64,000 nt of DNA from Solicoccozyma terricola (GCA_001600875.1 BCLD01000012.1:236978-300977); one strand, 5' to 3'. Numbered from the stretch's first letter, positions 1-12,050 are shown. Translations and numbers: made by a program. Notes: a model not told the origin generated them from the sequence alone.

Positions 1-155
1 GGAGGATGGGTTTGGGTGGTTGTGGGATCTGAGGAGTATCGGGCTGGTCCATGACGGGAGGAGTGATGGTTGATCGGCGGTGGATATGGGAGATGAGACG
101 GCGACTGACTCCCCTGAGGGACTTGTTTACGATTCAGAGTGGCGACTATTCCGTG

Positions 156-161
156 CACGTG
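156..161. promoter_or_regulatory. CACGTG box upstream of RRP42
   Basis: Palindromic CACGTG, about 80 bp upstream of the RRP42 start codon. It matches the core bound by bHLH factors such as Cbf1. The same hexamer recurs upstream of several other genes in this window. Function is inferred from position only. Confidence 0.3.
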
Positions 162-240
162 CTCGCTCTCACTTTATGTCCCGTCAGAAGGATTCTGGGC
201 AACATCCACCGGGCGGTCCATCCATCCAACAATCACCAGC

Positions 241-1783
241 ATGGCCACCTCGCTCTCACCCGCAGAGACATCCTACATCCTCGCAGGACTCAGACACTCC
301 ACTCCCACCCGAATAGACGGCCGGAACCTCGTCTCCTCATCCTCATCCTCCGCATTCCGCTCCATTCAGATATCCCGTGGTGACGCTCCTCAATCGAATG
401 GCTCAGCGAGAGTCGTCATCGATCGTGGTACAGAGGTAGTGGTTGGAATCAAGCTGGAAGTAGTAGATGGATCTCCTGCCGAGGAAATCAAAGGGAAAGA
501 ATGTTGGAGGGCGAGTGTGGATGTTGATGTGTGAGAAAATGCAATTTCTTTCTTTAGTTGCGTGAACGTTGGCAAGCTTATAACTTGCCTCATTGCGCTG
601 GATGGGCGATTTCGTTAATCAGTACCCCGTCAGCATATCCTCAATACCAACAATCCTCATCGTCCTCGTCCATCAACGGCTCATCATCCTCAGGTTCTTC
701 ACTTTCAGCCTTGTCAACCTATTACAGCAATCTAGTGAACGATCATTTCATAGAGTATTTACCAAAGTTGGTCATTGTTGATGGATACAAGTACGTTCAT
801 CCATTGTGTACAACTACGGACTCAAGTCGATGTCATCCCCACTCACAATTCAATCTCACTCCCCTGTTTCACAGATACTTCCAACCCTCAATTCATATAT
901 CCATAACATCAACTTCCACAGCATCAACCATTCCAGCCATCTTCATCGCTCTCCGTACCGCATTCTACGACCTCCGAATACCCCGCGTAAAACGAGTCGG
1001 ATGGGAGGGTGTAGCAGGAGCAGAAGGTGGAAGGATAGGTGTGGATGTAGGTATGGGAGTAGGTCTCTCAGCGAATTTAAGCGGTGGAATGGCTAGTGGG
1101 AGTGCGATGAAGAATGCGATGACTTCTGGAAAGGGAGGAAAAGGTAATGCAGGAAGATTAGCGAGGAGTGGGAAGGAGAGAGTTGGACCGGGAGAGGATT
1201 GGGAGTTGGATACGGATGTGAAAATTGGGAAGGGGGTTGTCGGTGATTTGGAGGATGATGGAGATGAAGATGGATTGAGACTGTCGAGTGTTTTGAGAAG
1301 GGGTTTGCCGATTTGTGTTACTTTGAATTTGGTGAGTGGTTTCCTCTCTCTCTTTCTCCGTCGTTGTGAGAGTCATGGACGTGGGGAAAAACTAACGCCT
1401 CGTATCCACTAGATTCCAGAACCAACCAAGACCATTTACTTCCTAGATGCAACTCCAGCAGAGGAATTAGCTTGTCCTTCCCGTCTACACGTCTTCTTCT
1501 GTTCAAGACCGCCAGTGGAGGATGGGAAACGGGAGAGGCTGCTTGTCTGTGGGACGAGGGTTGAAGGTGGTCAAGGTGTGAAGATTGAGATGATTCCTGC
1601 CTTGTTGAAGGTGAGATCTCATCGTTTATGCCATGACGAAAGAACTGGCACACTGATTGTTTCAAAACGTGGACGAATTGATTGGAAATTGAACAGGACG
1701 CAGAAAGGATCGCCAAAGAGATGATGCGTGATCTGAACGACGCCGCTGAGAAGGCGGTTGAGATAGGGGATGTACGTGAATAG
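241..1783 (+). CDS. RRP42: Exosome complex subunit Rrp42 (RNase PH-like)
   Basis: Probable Rrp42/EXOSC7, a catalytically inert RNase PH-fold subunit of the hexameric ring of the RNA exosome (3'-5' RNA processing and decay, nucleus and cytoplasm). The N-terminus reads LSPAETSYILAGLR, then RIDGRN and GSARVVI, followed by VVVGIKLEV, the family order in EXOSC7. A later exon has FIALRTAFYDLRIPRVKR, matching the second conserved block, and the last exons give TIYFLDATPAEELACPSRL. Exon 1 runs from the ATG at 241 to about 530. At least three more introns follow, with acceptors near 1410 and 1690. An insertion rich in Gly, Met and Lys (about 1030-1200) is not in animal homologues. The ATG at 241 is preferred over one in frame at 139 because homology begins right after it. 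Identity is firm, inner exon edges approximate. Confidence 0.85.
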
Positions 1784-1906
1784 GAATGTAGGTAGAGGAC
1801 AATTGCATTAGAAGCTACTGCGGATACAACGACGATTACGAATGCAGGAAGAATAGAAAAGGAGATGAGGTTGAAGAAGTAGGATGTGCGATTCAGACAA
1901 GAGGGA

Positions 1907-4412
1907 TCATTCAAAAACGAACTGTCCTCCATCGTCGTGGTGGGCTCTGCCCTGATCTTCTGCCATCACCTTTACCTTCATGCGCTCCTTGTCCAATTCC
2001 CTGCGCAATTCAGCCACCTGATTGAGTAACGTTTTTCCAAATTCAAGTTCATGTTTTTCATCACCGGCGATCAGAAGCAGGGTGGAGATACTGCATTGGT
2101 CCCCAAACCTCATGAACATTTGGTCTCTCTTATTTCGAGTGTAAGACCCAGCGCAAAGGTACTCACAACGCTTCCTTCATATACGCGTAGCTGAACTTGT
2201 CCGTCTTCTTGACGAATGCCTCGGCGGTGGAATCGGGGAACTCGATTGTCTTTTGAGATTGCAATTTTTTCTGCCAGTAGGTGGCGTAGAGACGACGTTC
2301 TGACGGTGTTGGGTTGCCAAAGTAACTGATGGGTGAGGGGGGGTAAGGTGACGTAATTGAGGGAAGGGTTCCGCACGCGACTCACTATTTTCGATCGAAT
2401 CGAGAAGGACGATTCGATAAAGCCGGATCAAGTTTATCAAAATGATTAGTAGTTGCGATCTTTTCGGATGCGCCGCCGGTCAAACATAAGATAAAGCCCA
2501 TCAGCGATTCTACGCTTTCGTGATCTGGAGAACGAAGAAGAAAAACAACCGAATACACACCATCAACAATCCATCATTATCCTCCAATCCATCTACTTCA
2601 TTCAAGAAGAAACTCCGATTCATATCCGTAATCAGTGAATCTAGGTCTTCAAAGATGAGAAGACAAGGAGATTCTTGACGTGCTTTGGTGAAGATCCATC
2701 GGATACCTAAGGGGTTAACCGGATAAATCGATATTTCAGCCCCCTCCATGGTGATCGATGGTGAATGTCAAGGGGACGCTTACCAGCCTCATCACCGGCG
2801 AAAGCTGACAATGTACATGCATCAGCCACTCTGAATTCAATAAACAGCCAGTCTCCCACCCCACTCACTCCTGAAACTCTTCACGTACAAAATCGGAACA
2901 TCTGCATCCTTCATCGTCGCTTTCAAGGTAATCGTCTTGCCATTACCCGGTGGCTGGAACACGACATCCACGACCAATCAGCTATGCCAAACTCGGATAC
3001 CTCATATCAAGAAGGTACAAGGGATACGTGGGATATACTCACTCCAAGGAAAATTATCCCACGTTTCCATGGAACTCCTAATTCCTTGTATACACTTTCA
3101 GAAGCGAAGAAACTCTTGTATTCGTGTTTCAAAGATGCTTTGAATTTCTCCTCTAGGACAACATCATCCCATGATGCCTGAATCGGGGAGGGGGTCCAGA
3201 CTTGTCAATAATCAGTTGTTGAAGATGGGGGGGGAGGGGAAGTTTTCGCATGACGTTAATGGCGGGCGGATAGTCTCACCTTTTGGATACTATCCCATAA
3301 CTCCCTATCAGATCTCCAAGTGCCTTGATCAAACACCAACACTGCGTTTCCAAGTCGAGAATTGAACGCAGAAACTTCGAGTATGAATAGATCGGCCACT
3401 TGTTCTGCTGTTATACCTGATACCGAGAGTGATGAGTCGTCGTCGTATGCAGTGGAAGAGGTATTTAGAATTGAAGAGATGATGGATGGTGAAAGACCAG
3501 GTGTGAGGGAACTAGGTAGGTCGGTGATACTGATATGGGCTTGGGATCTTTGATTCCAACCATTCTCCAACCACTATGGCGTTCCCCTTCACCAGGGTTA
3601 GCCTTCTGATATACAGTTGTGGACCACCGATGATTCTTTTCGAAACTCACACTAGCAACATAAACCGTCATCCTCACCCCTCTCCATACCACTTCCCAAC
3701 CTCCAAATTTAATCTCAACGCCCAATCTCCCTTCCCCATCTCTTCTCTTCATACTAGGTACAAACACACGTTGAGCCAACATGACATTCCCATCCCCTTT
3801 ATCCAGTGATACCAACGAGGTATGTGGTCGATTCTCCGAGGAGAAGGCGTATGGGAGGAGAGAGAATGATGGAGAGGACGTTACGGTGTATGAGAGTGTG
3901 GTGTTTGTATTGCGTGCGAGGGTATGGAAATGGGAATGGAGGTAGATGGATGTATCGGTTGATTGTGATGAGACTAGGGGAAGGAAGGAAAGGAAAAGGG
4001 TTGGATGCGAACATTGCAGTTAGGGTGGGAGGGAGGGAGGGAGGTAGTTGGTCAAGGACTTACAATATTTGACATATGTATCGAGATGACCTCTTGGACT
4101 CTTTCCAAAGATGGAATTGAAACCACCGTCATCGCCATTCCCAAGCTGAGAAGGAGGGAAACGGGAGGCGGTGTAGTAGTCCTGCAGCGCTATTCGGTGG
4201 GTATGTGGGGAAGCGGGTCCTTGTGGACCCTGGTGGTATGCAACAGTAAAGGAATGTCAGTTGAGTACAAGTAGGTAGGTAGCCTGGAAATGGTTACTTG
4301 CCATATACATCTCGTCAGAGTCTTCCACGTCGTCCTCGAATGGGGATGCAGTGCATGCTGCGATGGCTACGACAAGGAGGAGGAGTCGGAAGACAGAGTG
4401 TGGACTGAGCAT
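1907..4412 (-). CDS. Fungal AAA+ ATPase with N-terminal signal sequence
   Basis: Single AAA+ module of a family widespread in fungi. After splicing, Walker A reads GPPGNGKT (junction near 2960). Next come the conserved VPILYVKSF, an acidic Walker B LLIFEDLDSL, the stretch FFLNEVDGLEDNDG, sensor-1 region TTNHFDKLDPAL and the arginine-bearing RPSRFDRKY. The conserved pre-module motif VLVFDQGTWRSDRELWD lies at about 3300-3350. The first exon begins MLSPHSVFRLLLLVVAIAAC and continues into a strongly acidic stretch, which looks like a secretory signal or signal anchor. Exon 2 (about 4076-4229) has no Met and stays in frame with the rest, so this leader appears to belong to the gene. Exon 1 joins exon 2 only through a GC-AG intron (4230-4301). 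A short coiled-coil-like tail (LLNQVAELRRELDKERMKV) ends the protein. Substrate is unknown. It shares a 240-bp divergent promoter with TOP3. Confidence 0.75.
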
Positions 4413-4652
4413 GGTGAGAGAGTGAGTAGGGTGGTCAGAACCATTCTCAATTCATCTCCCGTGGCTGTGTGGAATGCACAATGGGAATGGAATGCCGCGG
4501 ACATCGATCTCATATCTCCGCTTTGTTGACAATCTATCCATTCAACCCTTTACCAACGTCGTCTACTCATTCAACCGCCCGCATCGTCGGCCAGCCCTCC
4601 TCTCCACAGGGTCACTCCCTTCCATGCCATTCCATCCGACAGCACCACCATC

Positions 4653-7600
4653 ATGCGCGTCCTATGCGTTGCCGAGAAACCCTCAATAGCCCGATCCATC
4701 ACTGATATCCTCTCAGGCGGTCAGAGTACGACTGTAAGTATGCTACCAAAATCTCCCGTCGCTGCTTTAAACCCCAGCTCACACTCTTGTCTTCCGGGCT
4801 TCGGTCGGTGTACAGCGAAATACTTCAGTGGGATGGATCAAGAATTTCGATTTCATTTATAATCTTCCACCGCCCCTTGGACCGGTGAATGCGAGGGGGG
4901 TCCATTTTACAGTGACGAGCGTTGCAGGACATCTTACGGGGCAGGTGAGCGTTGTCTTTTCCGCGAGCGCAGCGAGCATTCCCTGCCTGAGAGTAGCGAA
5001 GATATAACCGACTTGCGAGAGCAGCCAGCGATCGTTTCTTCGCGTAACGAAGACTAGTCTTTTGCGAACGTAGTGGACCATACGGTCTTCCGCGAGCGCA
5101 GCGAGCTTTCATGTCTAAGCAGACCGGACACTGTTTTCCTCCGCGAACGTAGTGAGCTGTTCAATGGCAAGCATGGCAAACATGGCAAGCAATACTACCT
5201 TCGATTTTCAACGGCGAGCATAACAGCTAATTGTGTGAACGCAATGAGCTCGGGTGGAGAGAATGAGAACATTGAGAGGACGAGTACCAAGACTGCCTAT
5301 GGCTGATACTCCTCTATTATTTCATTCCACCACCTACCAGGACTTCCCCGATGACTATCGCCGTTGGGATTCATGCGATCCATTCTCTCTCTTCTCAGCT
5401 CCAATAACCACCTACATTCCACCCGCATCGAAAGGAATCGCTACTAATCTCACGAATGAAGCTAGATCGGCGGATTTGTTGATGATTTGGACGGATTGCG
5501 ATAGGGAAGGTGAACATATTGGGAGTGAGATTGTTGGAGTCTGTAGGAAAGGGAATGCTAGGTTGATGGTCAAGAGGGCTAGGTTCAGTGCTATCATACC
5601 AAAGTCTGTCCACGTCTCCTGAACGCCCCTTCGACAAAGAAAGGTCTTACTGAAAATATATCCGACTCATGACACAGCCAAATTCACAATGCATGTCGGA
5701 ATCCGATCGAATTGGATATGAAACAAGCTAATGCTGTAGAAGCGAGGATTTCATTGGATCTTAGGGTTGGAGCTGCGTTTACGAGGTTGATGACGGGAGG
5801 ACTTAGAGCTGCAATGAGGGAATTAGATGGCAAGTTGATCAGCTATGGTGAGTACAAGTGGGGGACGAATGTATGTTCAAAGAGATAGAATCCATCCTCA
5901 TTCGCTCTCTTTTGCAATTCTTCCTTTTCTGTGTGTACCAGGACCATGTCAATTCCCAACTCTCGGGTTTGTCGTCGATCAACATTCCCGTGTTCAATCT
6001 TTCGTGCCAGAGCCATTCTGGTTCATCCACGTCGAACTCTCCCGAGATACCTCGAATGGAGGTACGGCGAAGACGAAGACTGATGACGATTATGGGAATG
6101 CTGTTACTACGAAATTCACCTGGAGAAGAGGACATTTGTTTGATTGGATGATGAGCGTCGTCTTGTATGAACAATGCGTGGAGAGACCGGTGGCAAGGGT
6201 TGTCAAGGTCGTGACGAAACCGAGTTCGAAATGGTGAGTGTTCATCAAGGAATTGTGGATTGCGAATGGAAGTCGATTGGAGGTATTCAAAGATGGACGT
6301 TTCCCCTCGCGACATAGGAAACCCCTTCCGTTGACAACCGTCGATCTTCAAAAGTCCGGTTCTAGGCTGTTGCATATGACTCCGAAAAAGATCCTCGATG
6401 TAAGCGGTCGCCCCAGATGATTCTATGGACCCTTTTTCACGTATGAGATACTGATAGTTCACCGTCCAACTCTACCGCTCAGATCTCGGAAAAACTATAT
6501 CAACAAGGTTTCCTCAGTTATCCCCGTACGGAGACAGATCAATTCGATAAAGAATTCGATTTCATCGCGCTCGTTCAGAAACAGACTGTAGATGGTCAGT
6601 GGGGGGGATTTGCGCAGCGGTGAGTCTTCTGAGCATTCCCCTCGCGCCCGCCCAAAAGCAGGCTGCAATTATACAAGGAGGGTTGATGGACCGTCCAACC
6701 TAGCCTCATCGATGGCGAATTCCAACAACCTCGTAATGGCCAAAAGAACGACAAAGCTCATCCACCGATCCATCCAACCGCACACGCCAACAACCTCAAT
6801 GGAGACGATAAACGTGTTTACGAGTTCGTGGTCAGGCGATTCCTCGCTTGTTGTTCGAAGAATGCGGAGGGAAAGACGACGACCGTGGATATTGAGATCG
6901 CTGAAGAAGAGTTCTATACGTCAGGTGAGTTGGCGGGGACTTGGGTAGAAATGGATGAAGTATTTGCTGACCAGAGTGCCCATGGCCCTCAGGCCTCGTC
7001 ATCTCGGCTCGCAACTACCTTGAGGTCTACCCGTACGACAAGTGGAGCGACTCCGTTGTTCCGGACTTTGAAGAAGGCGAGACGTTTATGCCAACGATAT
7101 GCGAGCTCAAGGATGGACACACGACAGCGCCGAACTTGTTGACAGAAGCTGATTTGGTCGGCTTGATGGATAAGAATGGGATCGGTGAGTGGGACGCCCT
7201 GCGTATGCACAAACGTCTTAGCTGACGGGATCATGTCGCACATGTGACAGGCACTGATGCGACCATCGCTGAACATATCGCCAAGATCATTGAGCGCGAG
7301 TATGTACAGGAACAACAAGAGGGAAGAATCAAGTACCTCATACCCTCGCCACTCGGAATCGGACTCGTCGAGGGGTACAACGAAATTGGATTTGATAGAT
7401 CGTTGACGAAACCACATTTGCGACGGGAGGTGAGATCGTCCGGGTTCTCTTCGACCGCGCAGCAGACATAAACTGACGCGTTTCGCTGTCATATGGCTTC
7501 AGACGGAACACCGCATGCAACTCATTTGCGACGGCGTCCGTACGAAGCGAGAGGTTATCGACGAGAGCGTTGATGAGTACAAGGCGGTGTTCGTGAAGGC

Positions 7601-8952
7601 AAAGCGAGACTTCCCTCTCCTTATCAACGTGAGTGCACAGTCACTCTGCACTCCCGACTAACCTCACTAATGATCGCTCCTCCGATCAGGCCGTCCGCCG
7701 ATACCTCGACAACCCTCATCCTCCGGCAGGAAACGCGCGAAGAAGACCTGCAGCAGGGCGAGGTGCGGCTCGCGGAAGACCGAACGAGGACGGAGGGAGC
7801 GATGGCTCTGACAACGACGATCATGATCTTGGAGGTAACGGAAACGCCGGGAGAGTACCGGCAAGAGGACGAGCAGCGCCAAGAGCTCGCGCTGCGGTCC
7901 GTGGTGCGGCTAGGGGTGGCGGTGGTCTCGCACCTGCAGCTGGTCGTTCGCGTCCGCCACCCAGGGAGACAACCGGTTTGTCTCAATGCGAGCTCCGTAG
8001 TCTGTCATAGCGCTGAAAGCTTGCCCCATCCTCCAGGTCACGCAGGTGCAAGTTCTCCGAAGTGTTCTTGCAATGAAGCGACTGTGGAGAGAACTGTGAT
8101 CAGAGAAGGTCCGAACAAGGGTCGCAAATTCTTTGCCTGTTCCAAACCACAGGATGGCGGTAGCTGCGGATTCTTCGTAAGTACTGACAGCTGCTGGAAG
8201 CGCTTCAAATCGAGCTAATATTGGTACGCTACTCTTGCAGGAGTGGGGAGACGGTCCCTCGAATGGATCATCCGCTGTCCGGGGGCCCTCGATACCAGCG
8301 AAAAGGCCTTTTGCGGAGGTGCGTATTCCTACCCGGGATCAAGTTCGGTTAGGCTGATGCTTTGACGTCGCATCCGCCAGCAGGACCACAACGCGCCGTC
8401 CCGAAATCCTCAGAGAGCTCGACGAAGTGGTGATGGTGATGACGATGTGAAACGGTGCGAATGTCGATTGGAAGCCGTTCCAAGAACAGTGCAAAAGGAT
8501 GGACCGAACAAGGGAAGAACTTTCTGGTGCTGTTCAAACTCGAAAGCGGCGCAATGCAAGTACTTTGAGGTTAGTCAGTCGTTATGGGGCGACGTGTATC
8601 GGAATCTCACGGCGGAAATTTTGAGGGTATCAGTGGGACGATGAATCATCGCAAACGAAGAATCCGCCAGCTGCTCGACAACGTGACTATGACGGTGGTG
8701 GTGGTGGTGGTGGTGGTGGTGGCGGCGGGCAGAGTGGCGGTGGGTCTTCGGGTCTCATGCGGCTCGAGCATGACAGTTCCTGACACTCAATCCACGCCCC
8801 CTACAGAATGCTTCAAGTGCGGTGAAAGCGGGCACTGGGCTAGTGCATGCCCCAATCCCGATGGCCAGCCTGCTGCACGCGGTGGTCGTGGGGGTCGAGG
8901 TGGTCGAGGTGGTCGTGGTAAGACGAGAGGAAGGGGTAAGCGGGGATCCTGA
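4653..8952 (+). CDS. TOP3: DNA topoisomerase III (type IA)
   Basis: Type IA topoisomerase that relaxes and decatenates single-stranded DNA, normally acting with a RecQ helicase and Rmi1. The TOPRIM domain starts at the first codons (RVLCVAEKPSIARS) and has the metal-binding DCDREGEHIG at about 5495-5525. The active-site tyrosine is in LSYPRTETD (about 6510-6535). A later exon holds GIGTDATIAEHI. The C-terminal third has an RG/RGR-rich linker, two GRF zinc fingers (CSCNEATV...CGFF at about 8070-8175 and CECRLEAV...CKYFE at about 8457-8570), a CCHC knuckle CFKCGESGHWASAC and an RGG-type tail. Two GRF fingers plus a CCHC knuckle resemble animal TOP3A more than budding-yeast Top3. Intron 2 (4945-5340) is 396 bp, unusually long here, and full of short repeats. 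Start and stop are clear; there are about ten introns. Confidence 0.93.
4945..5340 (+). repeat. Short GC-rich repeat cluster filling TOP3 intron 2
   Basis: A 396-bp intron flanked by coding exons (donor GTGAGC at 4945, acceptor CAG ending at 5340). It holds perfect copies of a 17-mer CCGCGAGCGCAGCGAGC at 4961-4977 and 5090-5106, a variant CCGCGAACGTAGTGAGC at 5141-5157, and weaker copies near 5013-5029, 5062-5078 and 5234-5249. Consensus is CCGCGARCGYAGYGAGC. A 9-bp unit (GGCAARCAT) is also repeated about three times at 5165-5190. Such sequence is absent from the usual 50-70-nt introns of the window. Confidence 0.75.
8695..8730 (+). repeat. GGT trinucleotide tract in TOP3
   Basis: A run of GGT/GGC triplets inside the coding region between the second GRF finger and the CCHC knuckle. 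In the likely frame it encodes polyglycine, a slippage-prone linker. Confidence 0.7.
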
Positions 8953-9034
8953 AGCACCTATGAATAGGGAACCCATGTATTCGGTACAGAGCATCTAGGA
9001 GCATCCACAGCATGAATGACGATGAGGGCTCAAT

Positions 9035-11815
9035 CTAAGTTCGACGGGGAGAAGGGGTCGGGTCGATCTTGCGCTGCGGGTCCATGAAAGCGTTGAGGAT
9101 TTCGAGACTGACAGCGGCTTTGCGCTGGAGGCGGAGGTGTGAACAATGAGCCACCCTGCACCTGACGCCGGTTGACACTCATCAACTTACCTCCTGGAAG
9201 TCCCTGACCTCATCCTGCAATGCTTTGATGCATAACGCCTTTAGCTGACCGGTGAGCAAGGTTCCAGCTCGGTAGTCCTATCGAAATCGGAACATGTGAT
9301 CAGCTGTTATGTTCGCTGCCCGACCTTGAGCGGCAGACTTACTGCAGCAATTTTTGCCAGTTTCTCGTCATCCTCCTCAAAGAACGACAGGAATTGGAAT
9401 GCAACGTCTACGTCCGGGTTACCTCCATGCTTCATGTGAAGCTCCTGTGTATCACCGCCACCCGAGAAAGCATGTCGGTTGATTTTGTTCTTGATCTGAT
9501 TGGCGGTGTCAGTCATGTAGATGGCAGAGTTGGGGTCGGACGCAGACATCTTAGTTTGAGCGCCTTGAAGGGCTGGCAAGAACTTGCAGTGGATGAGCGA
9601 GGGTTTGGGGTATTTGAGCTTGGTGGCGGCGTCTCGAGTGAGTCGGAAGTAGGGGTCCTGAATGAGGGAAGAGTTCACGGTCAGCTGTTCACATTCCGTG
9701 ACAGCAAGGGAATCGACTTGCGCACTTGGTCAATAGCGCATGGAATCAAACAAGGCGCCGAGCTGTCCTGTCCAAAGATCTGCGGGAAGGAGTTGGAGAA
9801 CGAAGGTGCGGATTGGACGGCGACGAAGTGGAGTTTGCCGATGTTATCGCTATCAAGGTGACAGGTTTGGCCGTATCAGCACCGTTAGACGTCGCATCGA
9901 TTCCCAATGATTAAAGCAACTCACGTGTCGGTAAATCCAAAGGTGCCCTTACTCTGAGACGTCGGAATAGCCCGTGCTATCCTGACGATGTTCCAGTAGA
10001 ATTCCTTGCTGTAATCGTTACAAGTTCAACGACATCCCACTCCTGACAGATCAATCCCGTTGCTACTACTCACCCAACATAATCCAGATCCGAGAATATG
10101 AACGTCTTTTCCAACTTGAAACCACAAGCGATGATATCTTTGATATTCTCATACGCGAACCCGTGCACTTCTTCGAGTTTCAATGAAGGTTTAAAGAGGA
10201 ATTTCTCGTCGTCTGTGGGAAAGAGTACAGGCGGGGTCAGGTGATGGCGAGATGAAGGAATTAGGCGACCAGACTTGCCAGTGATTTGAATCACCAAAGG
10301 GCAATCGAACACGTCCTGCAACCAACTGTTGGTCACTCGAAATCACCATTAGGTCGGGTGTATGTACCTCGCGATCAAACGCACAACCACTCACGCAGTA
10401 AACATGAGCGGAATCTGATGTCCCATATGCAACGAGTTACTACTCGGTCCACGTCCAGTATAGAGGTAAAACGGTTTCTTTTGTTCATAACGATCGAGAA
10501 TGAAATCAAGATCGCTGGTTCAAGGATCACAAACGAACCCTTCGTTAGTGAAAGTCAAGGGTTGAGCAAAGAGACGACGAAACGGAAAACTCACCGATGA
10601 GAGAAGAATGTTCCTCGTCTTAGGAGTTGATGAGGTTTTCGACCGGTCAATTTCTCGAAACGTGTTAGTAACTCTGGAGTGATCGCTTTCGTTCCGAATT
10701 GTTCGATGAGCTTGTTGTAATCGCTGTGGAGGAAAAGAAAAAAAGGGCAAAAAGGAAAATGTTCAACAAACTCCGCGGGTATCAACGATACACCCACCCC
10801 CGGGGGGGGGGGGGGGTGTAACAGGCAACCAAGTCCAAGCTCACATCTCCTTGGCACTTCCATCTTCAGCTACTTCACCCTGAACATCCCAAGGGGTCAC
10901 CACCTGCGCTGCCTTTGATTTGTGGTCACTACCTGCGGCGGCGGTAGTTTCGCCAGTGACAGCTGTCGCAACGGCTGACGCAGCTGATTTAGCTGCGTTG
11001 ACGACTGAGTTGACGAGCGATGAGGTGGTTTGTGATGACGTAGGAGCAGCAGCTGAAGCGATGTCTTTCTGATTTACAGGCCTGATTGGGTGGAGTCAGG
11101 GAAATGGAGCAGGAGTGTCACGGATTTGAGAGAGCGCGATAAACGAGGAGCTGGAGACATCTACTCACTCTGTCCCACGTTCCTCTTCCACTTCCATCAT
11201 ACGACTCAGACTCGGTTGACCTTTTGAATGCCTAAACTTTGCTTGTGGACCTTCAAACCTCCCGGTGTCTCCAGCGATCGGACTAGTAACTGGAGATGTG
11301 ATTCCCTCCATCGAACCTTTCCTCACTGCCTCTGGAACTTCCTCTCCATCTGCTAGCTTGATCTTGTACCAGTCAGCAGCGTCGATACCACCCTTTGAGG
11401 ATACCCCGACGGCGGTCCCATCATCATGTGTCCCTTGACCACCAAAGATACGCTCCGGTTCAGGAAGTCTCATCGCTGCGAGATCCGCTGAAAGTTGGTC
11501 TGATACTGATTCTCGTCGTTTGTGTTCGCGGGCAGAGGCGAGCTGCTCTGGTTCAGGTAGAGCGAGAGACGATAGTTGTTCTGTTAGATCCTCTGGGTCT
11601 TGGTGATCGGTAGACAGCGCCGACTGGGAGTTTGTATTGCCGGGGACGTTGATGGAGGCGGGTACGACACCTTTGTTGGCGGAGACTCTGGCTGGGGAGA
11701 AGGCGAAGCCAGATGGAGCTGGGAAGTCGAGCTTGGACAGCTCGTCTGCGATGGTGCCGGGAGTTTTTGGCCCTGGGGCGGATGGGAATGTGTTGTGCGG
11801 GGAGTGGTTGGACAT
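9035..11815 (-). CDS. WRS1: Tryptophanyl-tRNA synthetase, cytoplasmic, with long N-terminal extension
   Basis: Class I aminoacyl-tRNA synthetase that charges tRNA-Trp. The HIGH-type signature is HMGH in [16 protein letters not shown] (about 10400-10430), and the KMSKS-type loop is KMSAS in [17 protein letters not shown] (about 9520-9560). Conserved blocks include [34 protein letters not shown] and [12 protein letters not shown]. The catalytic part is eukaryotic/archaeal type. Upstream of it lies a low-complexity extension of more than 200 residues (from [10 protein letters not shown]), joined in frame by a clean intron: the exon ending at about 11190 joins the one beginning at about 11083 to read GTEPVNQKD. 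The extension has repeated LxLPEPE-like segments. The ATG at 11815 is chosen because further upstream codons run into the TOA2 promoter. An intron near 10800 carries a G15 run. Confidence 0.9.
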
Positions 11816-12050
11816 GGTGTGGGAGATGGTGATGTGATGTGGTGTGATGTGGGATGTGGGATGGATTAGATTATACATAGGTAGACCGGGGGGGGGGGGG
11901 GGTGAACGGTGTAGACGGGGATGGGTGAAATGCGTAATGACGTGTTTTAGTCGGTCAGTCATCCCTGTACACCGACCACCCCATGGACACCATCCACCAC
12001 CATCCATCCACCACCACAACCACAACTCACCTACACACATCTCATCCATC
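11816..12050. promoter_or_regulatory. Divergent promoter WRS1 / TOA2
   Basis: The 235 bp between two divergent start codons. It contains a 15-bp G run (11888-11902) and CCATCCACCAC-type repeats just before the TOA2 ATG. No clear TATA box was seen. Confidence 0.5.

Noticed and set aside
4825..5112. 95-codon minus-strand open frame across the TOP3 intron
   Set aside because: It overlaps the coding exon of TOP3 on the other strand and its periodic Ala/Arg/Lys composition follows the intronic 17-mer repeat; no start context or similarity.
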